From: Alcanivorax sp. 24 | GTDB taxonomy: Bacteria; Pseudomonadota; Gammaproteobacteria; Pseudomonadales; Alcanivoracaceae | DNA: 64,000 bases | NCBI RefSeq assembly: GCF_004360225.1 | Contig: NZ_SNUA01000005.1 | Coordinates: 186,001-250,000 of the forward strand | Reading direction: 5' to 3' | Shown here: piece after piece, positions 27,284 through 36,889 of the stretch | How positions within the stretch are numbered: position 1 is the stretch's first letter | Layout: every line of letters begins with the position of its first letter | Made by a program: the position numbers and the translations under genes | Notes under the pieces: generated by a model | What the model saw: the letters and a program-made list of their open reading frames with translations, nothing else | The model's database searches: none | Told to the model about the DNA's origin: nothing

Positions 27284-29953
27284 TTAATGGTTCACCGGAT
27301 AGGGTTTCGCCGGATCGATTCGATATTTTTCCATCGCCTTTTGCACCACGCCGGCGTCGACCTCGCCCTCGTCGCACAGAGCGGTCAATGCCGCCAACAC
27401 CACGAAGTAGCGATCCACTTCGAAGAAGTGGCGCAGTTGCGCACGGGAATCGCTGCGGCCAAAGCCGTCGGTGCCCAGCACCCGGTAAGGCGCCTTGACC
27501 CAGGGCCGGATCTGATCCGCGTAAGCCCGGATGTAATCGGTGGAAGCGATCACCGGACCGGCACGATCCGCCAGACAGCGCTCCACCCAGGTCGGTTCGT
27601 GCTTGTCCCGTTCCGGTGCCAGCATGCGGTCACGATCAGCGTGGATACCTTCCCGACGCAACTCATTGAAGCTGGTGACACTCCACACATCGGCACTGAC
27701 ACCAAAGTCCTGTTGCAGCAGCTCCGCCGCGGCTTCCACCTCACGCAAAATCGTGCCGGATCCCAGCAACTGCACCTTGGATGCTTTCTTGCCACCCTTA
27801 CCTTCATGCAACAGATACATGCCGCGACGAATACCTTCCTCGGCGCCCTCGGGCATGGCGCCGTGCACATAGTTCTCGTTCATCAGCGTCAGGTAGTAGA
27901 AGACATTCTCGTGGTCCTGGTACATGCGCTTCAGGCCATCCTGCAGAATCACCGCCACCTCGTACGCGTAGGTCGGATCGTAGCTGACGCAATTCGGTAC
28001 CGTGCTGGTAAGAATGTGGCTGTGGCCGTCCTGGTGTTGCAGCCCCTCACCGTTGAGCGTGGTGCGTCCGGCGGTACCGCCCAGCAGGAAACCACGGGCC
28101 TGGCTATCGCCGGCGGCCCACCAGAAATCCCCGGTGCGCTGGAAGCCGAACATGGAGTAGTAGATGAAGAACGGAATCAGGGTGAAATCGTGAACACTGT
28201 AGCTGGTGGCCGCGGCGATCCAAGCGGCCATGGCGCCGGCTTCGTTGATGCCCTCTTCGAGGATCTGCCCTTTCTTGTCCTCCCGGTAGAACATCACCTG
28301 ACCGGCATCCTCCGGCTCGTATTTCTGCCCCTTGGAGGAATAGATACCCAACTGCCGGAACATGCCTTCCATACCGAAGGTGCGGGCTTCATCGGGCACG
28401 ATCGGGACCACCCGCTCACCCAGGGTCTTGTCCTTGACCAAGGCATTGAGCATGCGCACGAACGCCATGGTGGTGGAAATCTCCCGGTCACCGGTGCCTT
28501 CCAGAAAGTTGGCGAAGAAATCCAGACCCGGCATCTTAAGGGACTGACTGGCTTCGCGCCGGCGCACTGGCATGTAGCCGCCCAGCTTTTCCCGCTGCTG
28601 GCGCATGTAACGCAGCTCCGGAGAATCCTCTTCCGGTTTGTAGTAGGGGATCGCTTCCAGTTCATCGTCGGTGAACGGCATGTCGAAGCGATCGCGGAAT
28701 TCCTTGAGACTGTCCAGATCCATCTTCTTCATCTGGTGGGTCTTGTTGACCGCTTCACCGGCACCGGTGGCGTACCCCTTCACGGTTTTCGCCAGAATCA
28801 CGGTGGGTTGTCCGGTATGGTTCACCGCCTCGTTGTAAGCGGCGAACACCTTGAACGGATCGTGGCCGCCACGATTGAGACGATAAATATCGTCATCGCT
28901 CATGTGCTCGACCATTTTCTTCAGTTCCGGATAGGCGCCGAAGAAATGCTCGCGGGTATAGGCGCCACCGTTCTTTTTGTACGCCTGATATTCGCCATCC
29001 ACGCACTCTTCCATGCGGCGGCGCAGCAGGCCCTCGTCATCTTTTTCCAGCAACGGATCCCACAGGCGCCCCCAGATTACCTTGATCACGTTCCAGCCGG
29101 CGCCACGGAACAAACTTTCCAGTTCCTGGATGATTTTGCCGTTACCACGTACCGGACCATCCAGACGCTGCAGATTACAGTTGACCACGAACACCAGGTT
29201 ATCCAACTGCTCCCGACCCGCCATGGACAACGCGCCGAGGGATTCCGGTTCGTCCATTTCGCCGTCCCCGAGGAACGCCCAGACCTTGCGATTATGGTCG
29301 GCGACCAGCTCACGGTTCTGCAGGTACTTCATGACATAGGCCTGGTAGATCGCCTGCATCGGCCCCAGCCCCATGGACACGGTGGGGAACTGCCAGAAAT
29401 CCGGCATCAGCCAGGGATGCGGATAGGAGGACAGCCCCTTGCCCGCCACTTCCCGGCGGAAGTTATCCAGTTGCTCCTCGTCGATGCGCCCTTCCAGGTA
29501 GGCGCGGGCGTAGACACCGGGAGCGGAGTGTCCCTGAAAGAACACCAGGTCACCGGGGTTGTCATCGTGAGGGGCGTGGAAGAAGTGATTGAAACCGACA
29601 TCATAGAGGGTAGCGGAAGAGGCGAAGCTGGCGATGTGGCCGCCCAGATCATCATCGCTCTTGTTGGCCCGTAGCACCGTGGCCAGCGCGTTCCAACGAA
29701 CCAGGGAGCGAATACGCCGCTCCATGAACAGGTCGCCGGGTAGCGGCGACTCCTTGCGGGGCGGGATGGTGTTGATGTACGGGGTGTTCAGGTGGGTGCG
29801 TAATACACCTTGTTCCTGCGCTTCATTGGTAAGGATATCCAACAGCCAGGCGGCCCGTTGCGGCCCCTCCCGTTCGATCACCGATTCCAGCGCGTCCAAC
29901 CATTCACGCGTTTCCGCCGGATCGATATCATCGAAAAAGTTTCTTTTCTGCAT
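27284..29953 (-). CDS. aceE: Pyruvate dehydrogenase E1 component (homodimeric)
   Basis: 889 aa, the usual length for the single-chain E1. Recognisable stretches: DPAETREWLDALESVI at the N-terminus, GHIASFASSATLYDVGFNHF, the thiamine diphosphate motif starting GDGEMDEPES with NCNLQRLDGP, and EGLQHQDGHSH in the second half. It decarboxylates pyruvate and acetylates the E2 lipoyl groups. Ribosome site AAGGA. It heads the aceE-aceF operon. The 392-bp region upstream (29954-30345) shows no gene and no recognised PdhR box. Confidence 0.98.
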   Translation of the reverse strand: MQKRNFFDDIDPAETREWLDALESVIEREGPQRAAWLLDILTNEAQEQGVLRTHLNTPYINTIPPRKESPLPGDLFMERRIRSLVRWNALATVLRANKSDDDLGGHIASFASSATLYDVGFNHFFHAPHDDNPGDLVFFQGHSAPGVYARAYLEGRIDEEQLDNFRREVAGKGLSSYPHPWLMPDFWQFPTVSMGLGPMQAIYQAYVMKYLQNRELVADHNRKVWAFLGDGEMDEPESLGALSMAGREQLDNLVFVVNCNLQRLDGPVRGNGKIIQELESLFRGAGWNVIKVIWGRLWDPLLEKDDEGLLRRRMEECVDGEYQAYKKNGGAYTREHFFGAYPELKKMVEHMSDDDIYRLNRGGHDPFKVFAAYNEAVNHTGQPTVILAKTVKGYATGAGEAVNKTHQMKKMDLDSLKEFRDRFDMPFTDDELEAIPYYKPEEDSPELRYMRQQREKLGGYMPVRRREASQSLKMPGLDFFANFLEGTGDREISTTMAFVRMLNALVKDKTLGERVVPIVPDEARTFGMEGMFRQLGIYSSKGQKYEPEDAGQVMFYREDKKGQILEEGINEAGAMAAWIAAATSYSVHDFTLIPFFIYYSMFGFQRTGDFWWAAGDSQARGFLLGGTAGRTTLNGEGLQHQDGHSHILTSTVPNCVSYDPTYAYEVAVILQDGLKRMYQDHENVFYYLTLMNENYVHGAMPEGAEEGIRRGMYLLHEGKGGKKASKVQLLGSGTILREVEAAAELLQQDFGVSADVWSVTSFNELRREGIHADRDRMLAPERDKHEPTWVERCLADRAGPVIASTDYIRAYADQIRPWVKAPYRVLGTDGFGRSDSRAQLRHFFEVDRYFVVLAALTALCDEGEVDAGVVQKAMEKYRIDPAKPYPVNH

Positions 29954-30268
29954 GGGCTTGCGTCCTTTTTAATCGCGTTAGCCACGCCGTCGCGGGATCA
30001 CCGCGACAGCGAATGTCGTGCCTGTGTCGACGATTCCGGGTGTGGTCGTCGCAACAGGTCGGGGAAGCTCGCTCCTCCAGGGATTCGAGGGCAATCAACA
30101 CCGGAGAGCTAAGAGCCGAAGCGTTATTCAAGGCTCCTGACCAGGAGGTCATCGGCCATAGTAACAGGCCTCGAACGATTCCCCCACCACCCCTGGCGGG
30201 CAAACCGTAACCGAAATAGGGTTTCATTTTTATGGGGGACGTGACGGCGATTATCTGGGAGGAGGAGC

Positions 30269-30337
30269 GGCAAGGCAGCTCCCACAGCGGGCTACGGAAC
30301 CGCTGTGGGAAGCTGGCTTGCCAGCAAACGGCGAATT
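30269..30337. repeat. REP-like inverted pair, copy 4
   Basis: GGCAAGGCAGC then TCCCACAGCGG facing CGCTGTGGGAAGCTGGCTTG then CCAGC, in the gap between aceE and ampE. The remainder of this gap (29954-30268) shows only promoter-sized DNA of no clear content. Confidence 0.8.
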
Positions 30338-30345
30338 CATGCCAA

Positions 30346-31182
30346 TCAAGCCAGCAAGCTCCAGAGCGCGGCGAAGATCAGCCATACCGCCAGGGCACGC
30401 AGCAGCACTCCGTGCAGTGCCTCCAGACGATCCATTCCCGCCGCCAACGGCTCCCCGGTGCTCTTCTCGGCGATTTCCTCCACCGGTTCCGCCGCCTGGG
30501 CGGTGTCGTTGAGCAGTTCACGGCTGTCGTCCAGGCGCCAGAGTTTACCCGCCGCCGCGTGCGTCACCGCGCCGAACTGTCCCGCCAGGGCCAACGCCAG
30601 CACCGTCAGACGTGCCGGCACCCAACGCAGTGCCGCATCCAGGCTCCGCGCCCAGTCGCTATGTTCGCGATGCCGTTGCAGCCAGGCCCGGTTAAGCACG
30701 AAAAGCACCACCGCGCCGAATCCCAATGTCATCAACCAGAACAGCGCGGTGAACAAGACAAAGACCCGTTCCAGGAAGCCGGTTTCCAATTGCCGGTACC
30801 AATCCGGGGAGCCCGCTTCGCCGTTGATCGGCAGCGCCTGCTCGGCCAGGTCCCGCAACGTTTCACCGTCATTCAGACGCCCGCATACCAGCAGCTCATC
30901 CACCAGCCGGAATTCGCTTTCCACGCCGACCAGCCACAGCATCAAGGCGGTTCCCAATACCAATACCAGCAGGTTACCCCAGCCGCCAGCCAGCCAGCCG
31001 AACAGCAGGGCCACCGCGATCGCCGGCAGCGCCACGCTCAACCACCAGCCCGGGATACCGTGGCGTACCGGAGACAAGGTGGCGAGGCAGCGCTGGTGCC
31101 GGTCCGGCCGGGCCAGCACCCCGGGCCAGCCGCCATCGCGACGACGTAAAGCCAGAACCAAAAGCAAGACGAGCAGTTTCAT
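30346..31182 (-). CDS. ampE: AmpE-like inner-membrane protein
   Basis: 278 aa. Hydrophobic segments lie near 45-65 and 68-85, near 140-165, and at the C-terminus, with a soluble stretch between. LVDELLVCGRLNDGETLRDL and RQLETGFLERVFVLFTALFW are AmpE-like. The position directly downstream of ampD (46 nt) is the normal ampDE arrangement. AmpE has been proposed as a sensory or transport protein linked to beta-lactamase control, but its biochemical role is unsettled. Confidence 0.85.
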   Translation of the reverse strand: MKLLVLLLVLALRRRDGGWPGVLARPDRHQRCLATLSPVRHGIPGWWLSVALPAIAVALLFGWLAGGWGNLLVLVLGTALMLWLVGVESEFRLVDELLVCGRLNDGETLRDLAEQALPINGEAGSPDWYRQLETGFLERVFVLFTALFWLMTLGFGAVVLFVLNRAWLQRHREHSDWARSLDAALRWVPARLTVLALALAGQFGAVTHAAAGKLWRLDDSRELLNDTAQAAEPVEEIAEKSTGEPLAAGMDRLEALHGVLLRALAVWLIFAALWSLLA

Positions 31183-31228
31183 AGCGCTCCCAGCGGTTTC
31201 CTTTAGTGGTTATTTCCAGTGCTCACTA

Positions 31229-31792
31229 TCAAGCGCCGATCCGCGCCCAGTCAAAACAGGGACCCGGATCGGTTTTCCGGCCCGGAGCAATGTGCTCGTG
31301 GCCTGTGATGGTATCGCGGCTCAGTCGAGGATAATGACCCATCAAAGTCGCCAGCAACGGCTTTAACGCCGCGTATTGACGTTCATCAAAAACCTGATCA
31401 TCGCATCCTTCCAGTTCGATGCCGAGCGCATAGTCGTTGCAGTTCTCCCTCCCCTGCCAGCACGAAACACCGGCATGCCAGGCTCGCTGGTCACAGGCGA
31501 CGAACTGAACCAGCTCGCCGTCACGGCGAATCAGAAAATGAGCGGATACCCGCAGGTCCCTCAGCCCCTCGAAATAGGGATGAGCATCAGGGTCGAGACG
31601 GTTCTGGAACAGCGCTTCGATGTGCGGGCCGCCAAACTGGCCCGGGGGCAGACTGATGTTGTGCAGAACGATCAGTGCGATGTCGTCCGGATCGGGACGG
31701 GCATTGAAATTCGGCGACGGCACCTTGCGGGCCTGCTCCACCCAGTGCCGCTGCAAGGTATAGGTTGGCGTCAACGACGGTGATACGGACAC
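31229..31792 (-). CDS. ampD: 1,6-anhydro-N-acetylmuramyl-L-alanine amidase AmpD
   Basis: 187 aa, no signal peptide, as expected for the cytoplasmic enzyme. Zinc-ligand regions: IVLHNISLPP near residue 44 and the C-terminal GHEHIAPGRKTDPG. Other AmpD stretches are SPNFNARPD, VSAHFLIRRDGELVQFV, and AWHAGVSCWQGRENCNDYALG followed by IELEG. It removes the stem peptide from anhydro-muropeptides imported by AmpG; loss of AmpD induces AmpC in other bacteria. It lies 32 nt after the DUF1631 gene and before ampE. Confidence 0.96.
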   Translation of the reverse strand: MSVSPSLTPTYTLQRHWVEQARKVPSPNFNARPDPDDIALIVLHNISLPPGQFGGPHIEALFQNRLDPDAHPYFEGLRDLRVSAHFLIRRDGELVQFVACDQRAWHAGVSCWQGRENCNDYALGIELEGCDDQVFDERQYAALKPLLATLMGHYPRLSRDTITGHEHIAPGRKTDPGPCFDWARIGA

Positions 31793-31824
31793 GGAAACTC
31801 CCCAATGATGATGGGGAGCGCCGC

Positions 31825-34011
31825 TCAGCGGCCTTGCCGCCGGCGCAGATCGCCGATCACCGCTTCCAGGGCCCGGTCGAACAGCGCTCCCTCGTCAATG
31901 AGTTTAACAGTGCCTTCCCGCATGGCAACGGCCAGCGCGGCGGCGTCGAGTTCCTCCACCTTGATGCCCCGGCGGTTAATGAACACCAGTTTGGCGCCCT
32001 CGCGAATATTAGCCGCCAGCCGTGCCCGGCGGGTGCCGTCGCCCGCGCCGATCTCCACCCACTGGCCGGGCCGCAGCGCCCGCGCACGCACCAGCAAGGC
32101 GTCGTCCTCCGGCGCCGGGGCGGCGGCGGGTTCTTCCGAAACCGGTTTCACTTTCACCCGCCGCGGCGTCTGCCCGTGAAACATCGCTTCCTGGGCCAGC
32201 GCCAGGCCGCGCACCAACGCCTGGCTCTCCACCTCGTCGTGTTGTATCTCCGCCAGCCCCTGGGCCACCGCCACCCTCAATTTGGGCGCCATCTGGCGGG
32301 CTTTATGCTGGTCGGCCTCCGCCGCATGGGGCAACAGGCACCAGATCAGCGCATCGGCGATCTTGCTTTGCCGGCGCCAGGCTTCGCTGTCGTCTCCTTC
32401 GCGCAGCAGCGTCAGGTACAACACCTGCTGCCAGCCCTGACGCAACAGGCGGATCAGCGCTTCCGGCAAGGCCCGCCCCGCCAGCCGCTGGTCCAGATAC
32501 CGCCGCGCCCGTGCCATCGCCTGCTCGGCCCGGGCACGTCCTTCCTCGCTTTCGCGTAACCGCTGTGCCAGACGGCGGGCACGAGTGTCCTGCTCGCAGA
32601 AATATTCATCGAACTCCTCTTGCAGCCGGGCAAACAGGCCATCGTCCTGGTCGTAATGATCGATAACCGTGTACACCGCGCGGCGGATACGCTGGTACAA
32701 CTCATCGCCGGTGCCCTGCTGCGGATCCCACTGGGCACCGGCCCGGGCCAGCGTGTTCAGCAACGCCCGGGCCGGGTGGCCGTCGTCACCGAAAAAGCCG
32801 TTGTCGTTGATCGCCACTTTCAGCAGCGGAATCTGCAGGCGCCCGATCAACGCCTTGACGTCCGCGGGCAACGCTTCGTCATCCAGGATGAAGTCGAACA
32901 GCATGGCCACCAGGTTGATGAGATCATCATCGGCCTGGTCCAGGGCAGGCACCACCGGAGCATCCCGCCGTTGCCCCAGTTCCCGGGCCAACGACTCGCG
33001 CAGCCCCCGGGGTTGTTCCCGCCCGGATCGCCCCTGGCCCTCGCGCTGCAAGCGCGACAGCACCTGCATCAGGTCGTCGCGGCTCACCGCCCGCACCGGT
33101 TGATCCAGGGTGACGGGCACGCCGTCGCGGTGGGCCACGCCGTCCAGTAAGGTGGCCAGCCCCGACCGATCGAGCGGTTCCGACGACGCCGTCCTGGCCG
33201 GCCCGCGCAGCAAGGCCAGCAGTTCGCTGAGCAGGCCGGAATCAGAGCTGGTGGACGAGGCGTCACTGGCCTGCCCTGATGCCTCGGTACCGGCGGAGCT
33301 CCGGCCCCGATGCCGTGCCACCGGGGCGCTGGCCAGCTCCGACAAGACGCCGGCTTCGGCCAGGGTACGGTTGGCCTGCTCCACCAGGGCCGATGCCTCG
33401 TCCATGACCACCCGTTCGAACAGTTTCAGCACGATCAGCCGGGCCCGGATGTCCAGCGACAATCGAAGAACACCATCAGCGAAGCAAGAGGCCAGTTGGC
33501 GTGGCTCAAGCGGATTGTTTTTCTCGCTGATCGCCACCTTGCCCTCGAACAGATACTCCAGGCGATGACACAGCAGGGCCAGCGCCTCCTCGCAACCATT
33601 GCGGGCCCGGCGCGCCAGATTGTCCAACGCCACTGAAATTTCCAGCTCGTCGTTCTGGACCAGGGTCAGCGACTCGAATCCGTGGCCGGGGGCATCCTGA
33701 ACCGGCTCGCGCGCCCGGCCGAGCTCATTGAACAGGGCGACGATGCCTTCATGGAAACCGGTTTCCAGCGCTCGCCTTTGCAGGCGCAGCTCACGCATGG
33801 CATCAAAGTAGCGGTCCCGCTCACTGTCAGTTTTGGCTTCCGCCATGTTGAACAGCATGTCGTCGGCGCCGTCGAGCATACCCGCCAGCAGCGCCCGCGC
33901 CCGTTCCCGGGTGTGTTCGCGGACCTGCTCCAGCGGACGCGGCAAAGGCCCGGCACGGGTAGCGCCGACACGGCGGCCCGGCGCGCCGCCAATGTGCGTG
34001 ACGTTGGTCAT
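31825..34011 (-). CDS. DUF1631 family protein, possible PilZ-like C-terminus
   Basis: 728 aa, largely helical and rich in Ala, Arg and Leu, without signal peptide or membrane helix. The family is of unknown function; in Pseudomonas a gene of this family sits in the same ampD-nadC region. The C-terminal 100 residues, with LRPGQWVEIGAGDGTRRARL and FINRRGIKVEELD, have the beta-rich look of a PilZ domain, suggesting cyclic-di-GMP binding, but the RxxxR and DxSxxG motifs are not clearly present. It probably starts the operon with ampD and ampE. Ribosome site GGGGGT. Confidence 0.8.
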   Translation of the reverse strand: MTNVTHIGGAPGRRVGATRAGPLPRPLEQVREHTRERARALLAGMLDGADDMLFNMAEAKTDSERDRYFDAMRELRLQRRALETGFHEGIVALFNELGRAREPVQDAPGHGFESLTLVQNDELEISVALDNLARRARNGCEEALALLCHRLEYLFEGKVAISEKNNPLEPRQLASCFADGVLRLSLDIRARLIVLKLFERVVMDEASALVEQANRTLAEAGVLSELASAPVARHRGRSSAGTEASGQASDASSTSSDSGLLSELLALLRGPARTASSEPLDRSGLATLLDGVAHRDGVPVTLDQPVRAVSRDDLMQVLSRLQREGQGRSGREQPRGLRESLARELGQRRDAPVVPALDQADDDLINLVAMLFDFILDDEALPADVKALIGRLQIPLLKVAINDNGFFGDDGHPARALLNTLARAGAQWDPQQGTGDELYQRIRRAVYTVIDHYDQDDGLFARLQEEFDEYFCEQDTRARRLAQRLRESEEGRARAEQAMARARRYLDQRLAGRALPEALIRLLRQGWQQVLYLTLLREGDDSEAWRRQSKIADALIWCLLPHAAEADQHKARQMAPKLRVAVAQGLAEIQHDEVESQALVRGLALAQEAMFHGQTPRRVKVKPVSEEPAAAPAPEDDALLVRARALRPGQWVEIGAGDGTRRARLAANIREGAKLVFINRRGIKVEELDAAALAVAMREGTVKLIDEGALFDRALEAVIGDLRRRQGR

Positions 34012-34054
34012 GACTGATTACCCCCGGAACCCGAAAGATGTCCCCTGAAAAACG

Positions 34055-34172
34055 TCATGCCGGACTCGAGCCGGACTTGATCCGGCATCTCCTTCCACGA
34101 AGCCACATACGCTGTAGAGGGAGATCCCGGGTCAAGCCCGGGATGACGTATGGGTCGGGTCCGGAATGACGA
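34055..34172. repeat. Palindromic GC-rich repeats between DUF1631 and AGCS genes
   Basis: Several short palindromes on one theme: GCCGGACTCGAGCCGGAC, then ATGCCGGATCAAGTCCGGC read in reverse, then GATCCCGGGTCAAGCCCGGG followed by ATGACG, and GTCGGGTCCGGAATGACG. The word CCCGGGTCAAGCCCGGGATG is a kind of dispersed palindrome seen in many proteobacteria. The 359-bp gap 34012-34370 contains no other feature I can support. Confidence 0.65.
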
Positions 34173-34370
34173 GGTGTATCTCAGAGCTTCCCCAAGCTAG
34201 CACGCCCCATGAGTCACTATTTTGAACCAACTCCCAAATAAGACATTCACCTTATCAAAAGGCCTTGCATGGACCATGCATGGACGCTGAAGGCCAGCGC
34301 CCCCGGATTCCTGCTTTTCCCGGCAGGCCGAATTCCCTACTCTCCCATTAAAACTAAAGGAAGGGACACG

Positions 34371-35702
34371 ATGGAAAGCATCATTGATCGCACCGAGGCG
34401 GTCCGCGACCTCATGTGGGGTTGGCCGGCCCTGATATTGATTGCCGGTACCGGTATTTATCTGAGTCTGCGTCTGGGTTTCCTGCCGATCCGGCGTCTCG
34501 GCTTCGGTTTTCGGCAGATGTTCAGCCCCGCGCCGGGTCAGGGCACCATCGGCTCCAACGCCGCGTTGGCCACGGCGCTATCGGCCACCATCGGCACCGG
34601 TAATATCGTCGGCGTCGCCACCGCCATCGCTTCCGGCGGTCCCGGCGCGCTGGTGTGGATGTGGCTGATCGCCCTGGTCGGCATGGCCACCAAATACGCC
34701 GAGGCGGTGCTGGCGGTGCATTATCGGGAGCAGGATCATCGCGGGCAGTACGTGGGTGGCCCGATGTACTATATCCGCAAGGGCATGGGGTCGCGCTGGG
34801 CGTGGCTGGCGGTGCTGTTCGCCTTCTTCGGCATGTGCGCCGGTTTCGGCATCGGCAATACCACCCAGACGCACTCGGTGGCCGATGGTCTTCACGATAG
34901 TTTTGGCGTGCCCACCTGGACCACCGGGCTGGTGCTGATGGCCATGGTCGGTCTGGTGGTGCTGGGCGGCATCAAGCGTATCGCCCGGGTAGCCACCTTC
35001 GTGGTGCCCTTCATGGCCCTGGCTTATCTGCTCACCGGCCTGGCGGTACTGGCGGATCACGCCGCCGCCCTGCCCGCGGCCATTGCGCTATGTTTCGATA
35101 GCGCCTTCAGCGGTACCGCCGCCGCGGGCGGCTTCGCCGGCGCGGTGATCAAGGAAGCAATCCAATACGGCATCGCCCGCGGCATCTTTTCCAACGAGGC
35201 CGGGCTGGGCAGCGCCCCCATCGCCCATGCCTCCGCCAACACTGACCACCCCGCCCGCCAGGGCAGCGTTGCCATGCTCGGCACCTTTATCGACACCATC
35301 GTGGTATGCTCCGTCACCGGCTTGGCCATTGTCGCCAGCGGTGCCTGGACCAGCGGTGAAAAGGGCGCGCCCCTGTCCGCGCTGGCTTTCTCCAGCACTT
35401 TTGGCACCTACGGCGAAATCGTGGTGACCTGTGGTCTGGCTGTTTTCGCGTTCACCACCCTGCTGGGCTGGAGCCTGTACAGCGAACGCTGCACCCAATA
35501 TTTGTTCGGCGAACGCGCCCTGGTGCCGTTCCGCTGGGTCTGGGTACTGGTGGTGCCGGTGGGCGCGATGATGGACCTCGGCCTGGTCTGGCCGATTGCC
35601 GATATCATGAACATCCTGATGGCGGTCCCCAACCTGATCGCTCTGTTATTCCTGGCCCCCGTGGTGGTGCGCCTCAGCAAAGAGTTTTTCGATCAACAAT
35701 GA
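34371..35702 (+). CDS. Alanine/glycine:cation symporter family protein (AGCS)
   Basis: 443 aa from ATG at 34371 with AAGGAAGGG upstream; a 34-codon longer frame lacks this site. About ten or more hydrophobic helices. Family stretches: NAALATALSATIGTGNIVGV, MWLIALVGMATKYAEAVLAV, GGPMYYIRKGMG and GIARGIFSNEAGLGSAPIAH. It should take up alanine or glycine with Na+. It overlaps nadC as ATGA, so the two are probably translated together. Substrate specificity is from family only. Confidence 0.93.
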   Translation: MESIIDRTEAVRDLMWGWPALILIAGTGIYLSLRLGFLPIRRLGFGFRQMFSPAPGQGTIGSNAALATALSATIGTGNIVGVATAIASGGPGALVWMWLIALVGMATKYAEAVLAVHYREQDHRGQYVGGPMYYIRKGMGSRWAWLAVLFAFFGMCAGFGIGNTTQTHSVADGLHDSFGVPTWTTGLVLMAMVGLVVLGGIKRIARVATFVVPFMALAYLLTGLAVLADHAAALPAAIALCFDSAFSGTAAAGGFAGAVIKEAIQYGIARGIFSNEAGLGSAPIAHASANTDHPARQGSVAMLGTFIDTIVVCSVTGLAIVASGAWTSGEKGAPLSALAFSSTFGTYGEIVVTCGLAVFAFTTLLGWSLYSERCTQYLFGERALVPFRWVWVLVVPVGAMMDLGLVWPIADIMNILMAVPNLIALLFLAPVVVRLSKEFFDQQ

Positions 35703-36550
35703 CGACCCGATCCCTGCCCGACTACGCCCGCGCCGATATCGCGCGGGTCGTGGCCTTCGCCTTGCAAGAAGACATCGGCGACGGTGATATCACCGCGCAA
35801 TTGATCCCCGAATCCGCGCAGGCGCAAGCCACCATCCTGACCCGCGAGGATGCGGTCATGTGTGGCGCGCCCTGGGCCGAGGAAGTATTCCGTCAACTCG
35901 GTGGCGTGGACGTGCAATGGCACGCTGGCGAAGGTGACCGGCTGGCCGCCGGCACCGTGTTCTGTACCCTCAGCGGCAATACCCGGCGTATCCTCACCGG
36001 CGAGCGCACCGCACTGAATTTGCTGCAAACGCTGATGGCCACGGCCACCAGCGCGCGGCGCTACGCCGACGCCGTGGCCGGTACCCGGGTCACCGTGCTG
36101 GACACCCGCAAGACCCTGCCGGGCCTGCGCGCGGCACAGAAATACGCGGTTCTGTGCGGCGGCTGCGAGAATCATCGTCTCGGTCTGTACGATGCCTTCC
36201 TGATCAAGGAAAACCATATTACCGCCTGCGGTTCGATCACCGCCGCCATTGAACAGGCCCGCCGTGTCGCCGCCGACAAGAAAATCATCATCGAGGTGGA
36301 GAATCTGGATGAGCTGCGGGAAGCGGCGGCGCTCACCCCGGATCAGATCATGCTCGACAATTTCACCCCGGAGATGCTGGCCGAGGCGATGTCACTGGCC
36401 CCGCACAGCGCCCTGGAAATCTCCGGCAACCGCACTCTGGATGACGTCGCCACCCTGCCGGACAGCCGCCCGCTGTACCTTTCCTCCGGCGCACTGACCA
36501 AGCATTGCCAGGCGGTGGATCTATCGCTGCGTCTGCAAGGGACGACTTGA
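35699..36550 (+). CDS. nadC: Quinolinate phosphoribosyltransferase (nicotinate-nucleotide pyrophosphorylase)
   Basis: 283 aa. ALQEDIGDGDITAQLIP, TGERTALNLLQTLMATAT, VLDTRKTLPGLRAAQKYAVL, GGCENHRLGLYDAFLIKENH and IEVENLDELREAAA are NadC signatures, with active-site Lys, Arg and Glu residues present. It converts quinolinate and PRPP to nicotinate mononucleotide in NAD synthesis. Start overlaps the upstream symporter stop by four bases. In Pseudomonas nadC lies next to pilA; here 6 kb of other genes separate them. Confidence 0.98.
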   Translation: MTTRSLPDYARADIARVVAFALQEDIGDGDITAQLIPESAQAQATILTREDAVMCGAPWAEEVFRQLGGVDVQWHAGEGDRLAAGTVFCTLSGNTRRILTGERTALNLLQTLMATATSARRYADAVAGTRVTVLDTRKTLPGLRAAQKYAVLCGGCENHRLGLYDAFLIKENHITACGSITAAIEQARRVAADKKIIIEVENLDELREAAALTPDQIMLDNFTPEMLAEAMSLAPHSALEISGNRTLDDVATLPDSRPLYLSSGALTKHCQAVDLSLRLQGTT

Positions 36551-36603
36551 AGAGTTGACGGTTGATAGCGGACAGGTGGCAGCGAAAGACAAGCGCCCCC
36601 AAA

Positions 36604-36692
36604 TCGCTGTGGGAAGCTTGCTTGCAAGCGAATGGTGAGGCTGGCTCAGGCGTTTAGTAATATTCGCGTGCGAGCAAGCTTCCCACAGCGGC
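36604..36692. repeat. REP-like inverted pair, copy 5
   Basis: CGCTGTGGGAAGCTTGCTTG then CAAGCGAAT facing ATTCGCGTGCGAGCAAGC then TTCCCACAGCGG, just past nadC. In the 339-bp gap 36551-36889 the remainder shows no gene. Confidence 0.85.
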
Positions 36693-36889
36693 TAAAGACC
36701 GAGGCGAATCCGCGTATGTGTAAACGAGCCGGCCCTCCAACGTAAAATTCCCAGCGGTTCAGTTTCCATACAGCCAAATCGCGTATCATCGAGTTAATAG
36801 GAAGCAACGCCGCCTTATGGGCGCGGCGTTGCTTACCAGAAAAAATCATAGGAAGGCAGGCTAAGGCAGGCAAACGAAGGAGAGCAACC

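Noticed and set aside
26816..29674. 952-codon plus-strand frame opposite aceE and aceF
   Set aside because: Antisense to two certain genes, with no family signal of its own.
34186..34370. Glycine riboswitch before the AGCS symporter
   Set aside because: No tandem glycine-aptamer motifs are visible in the leader.
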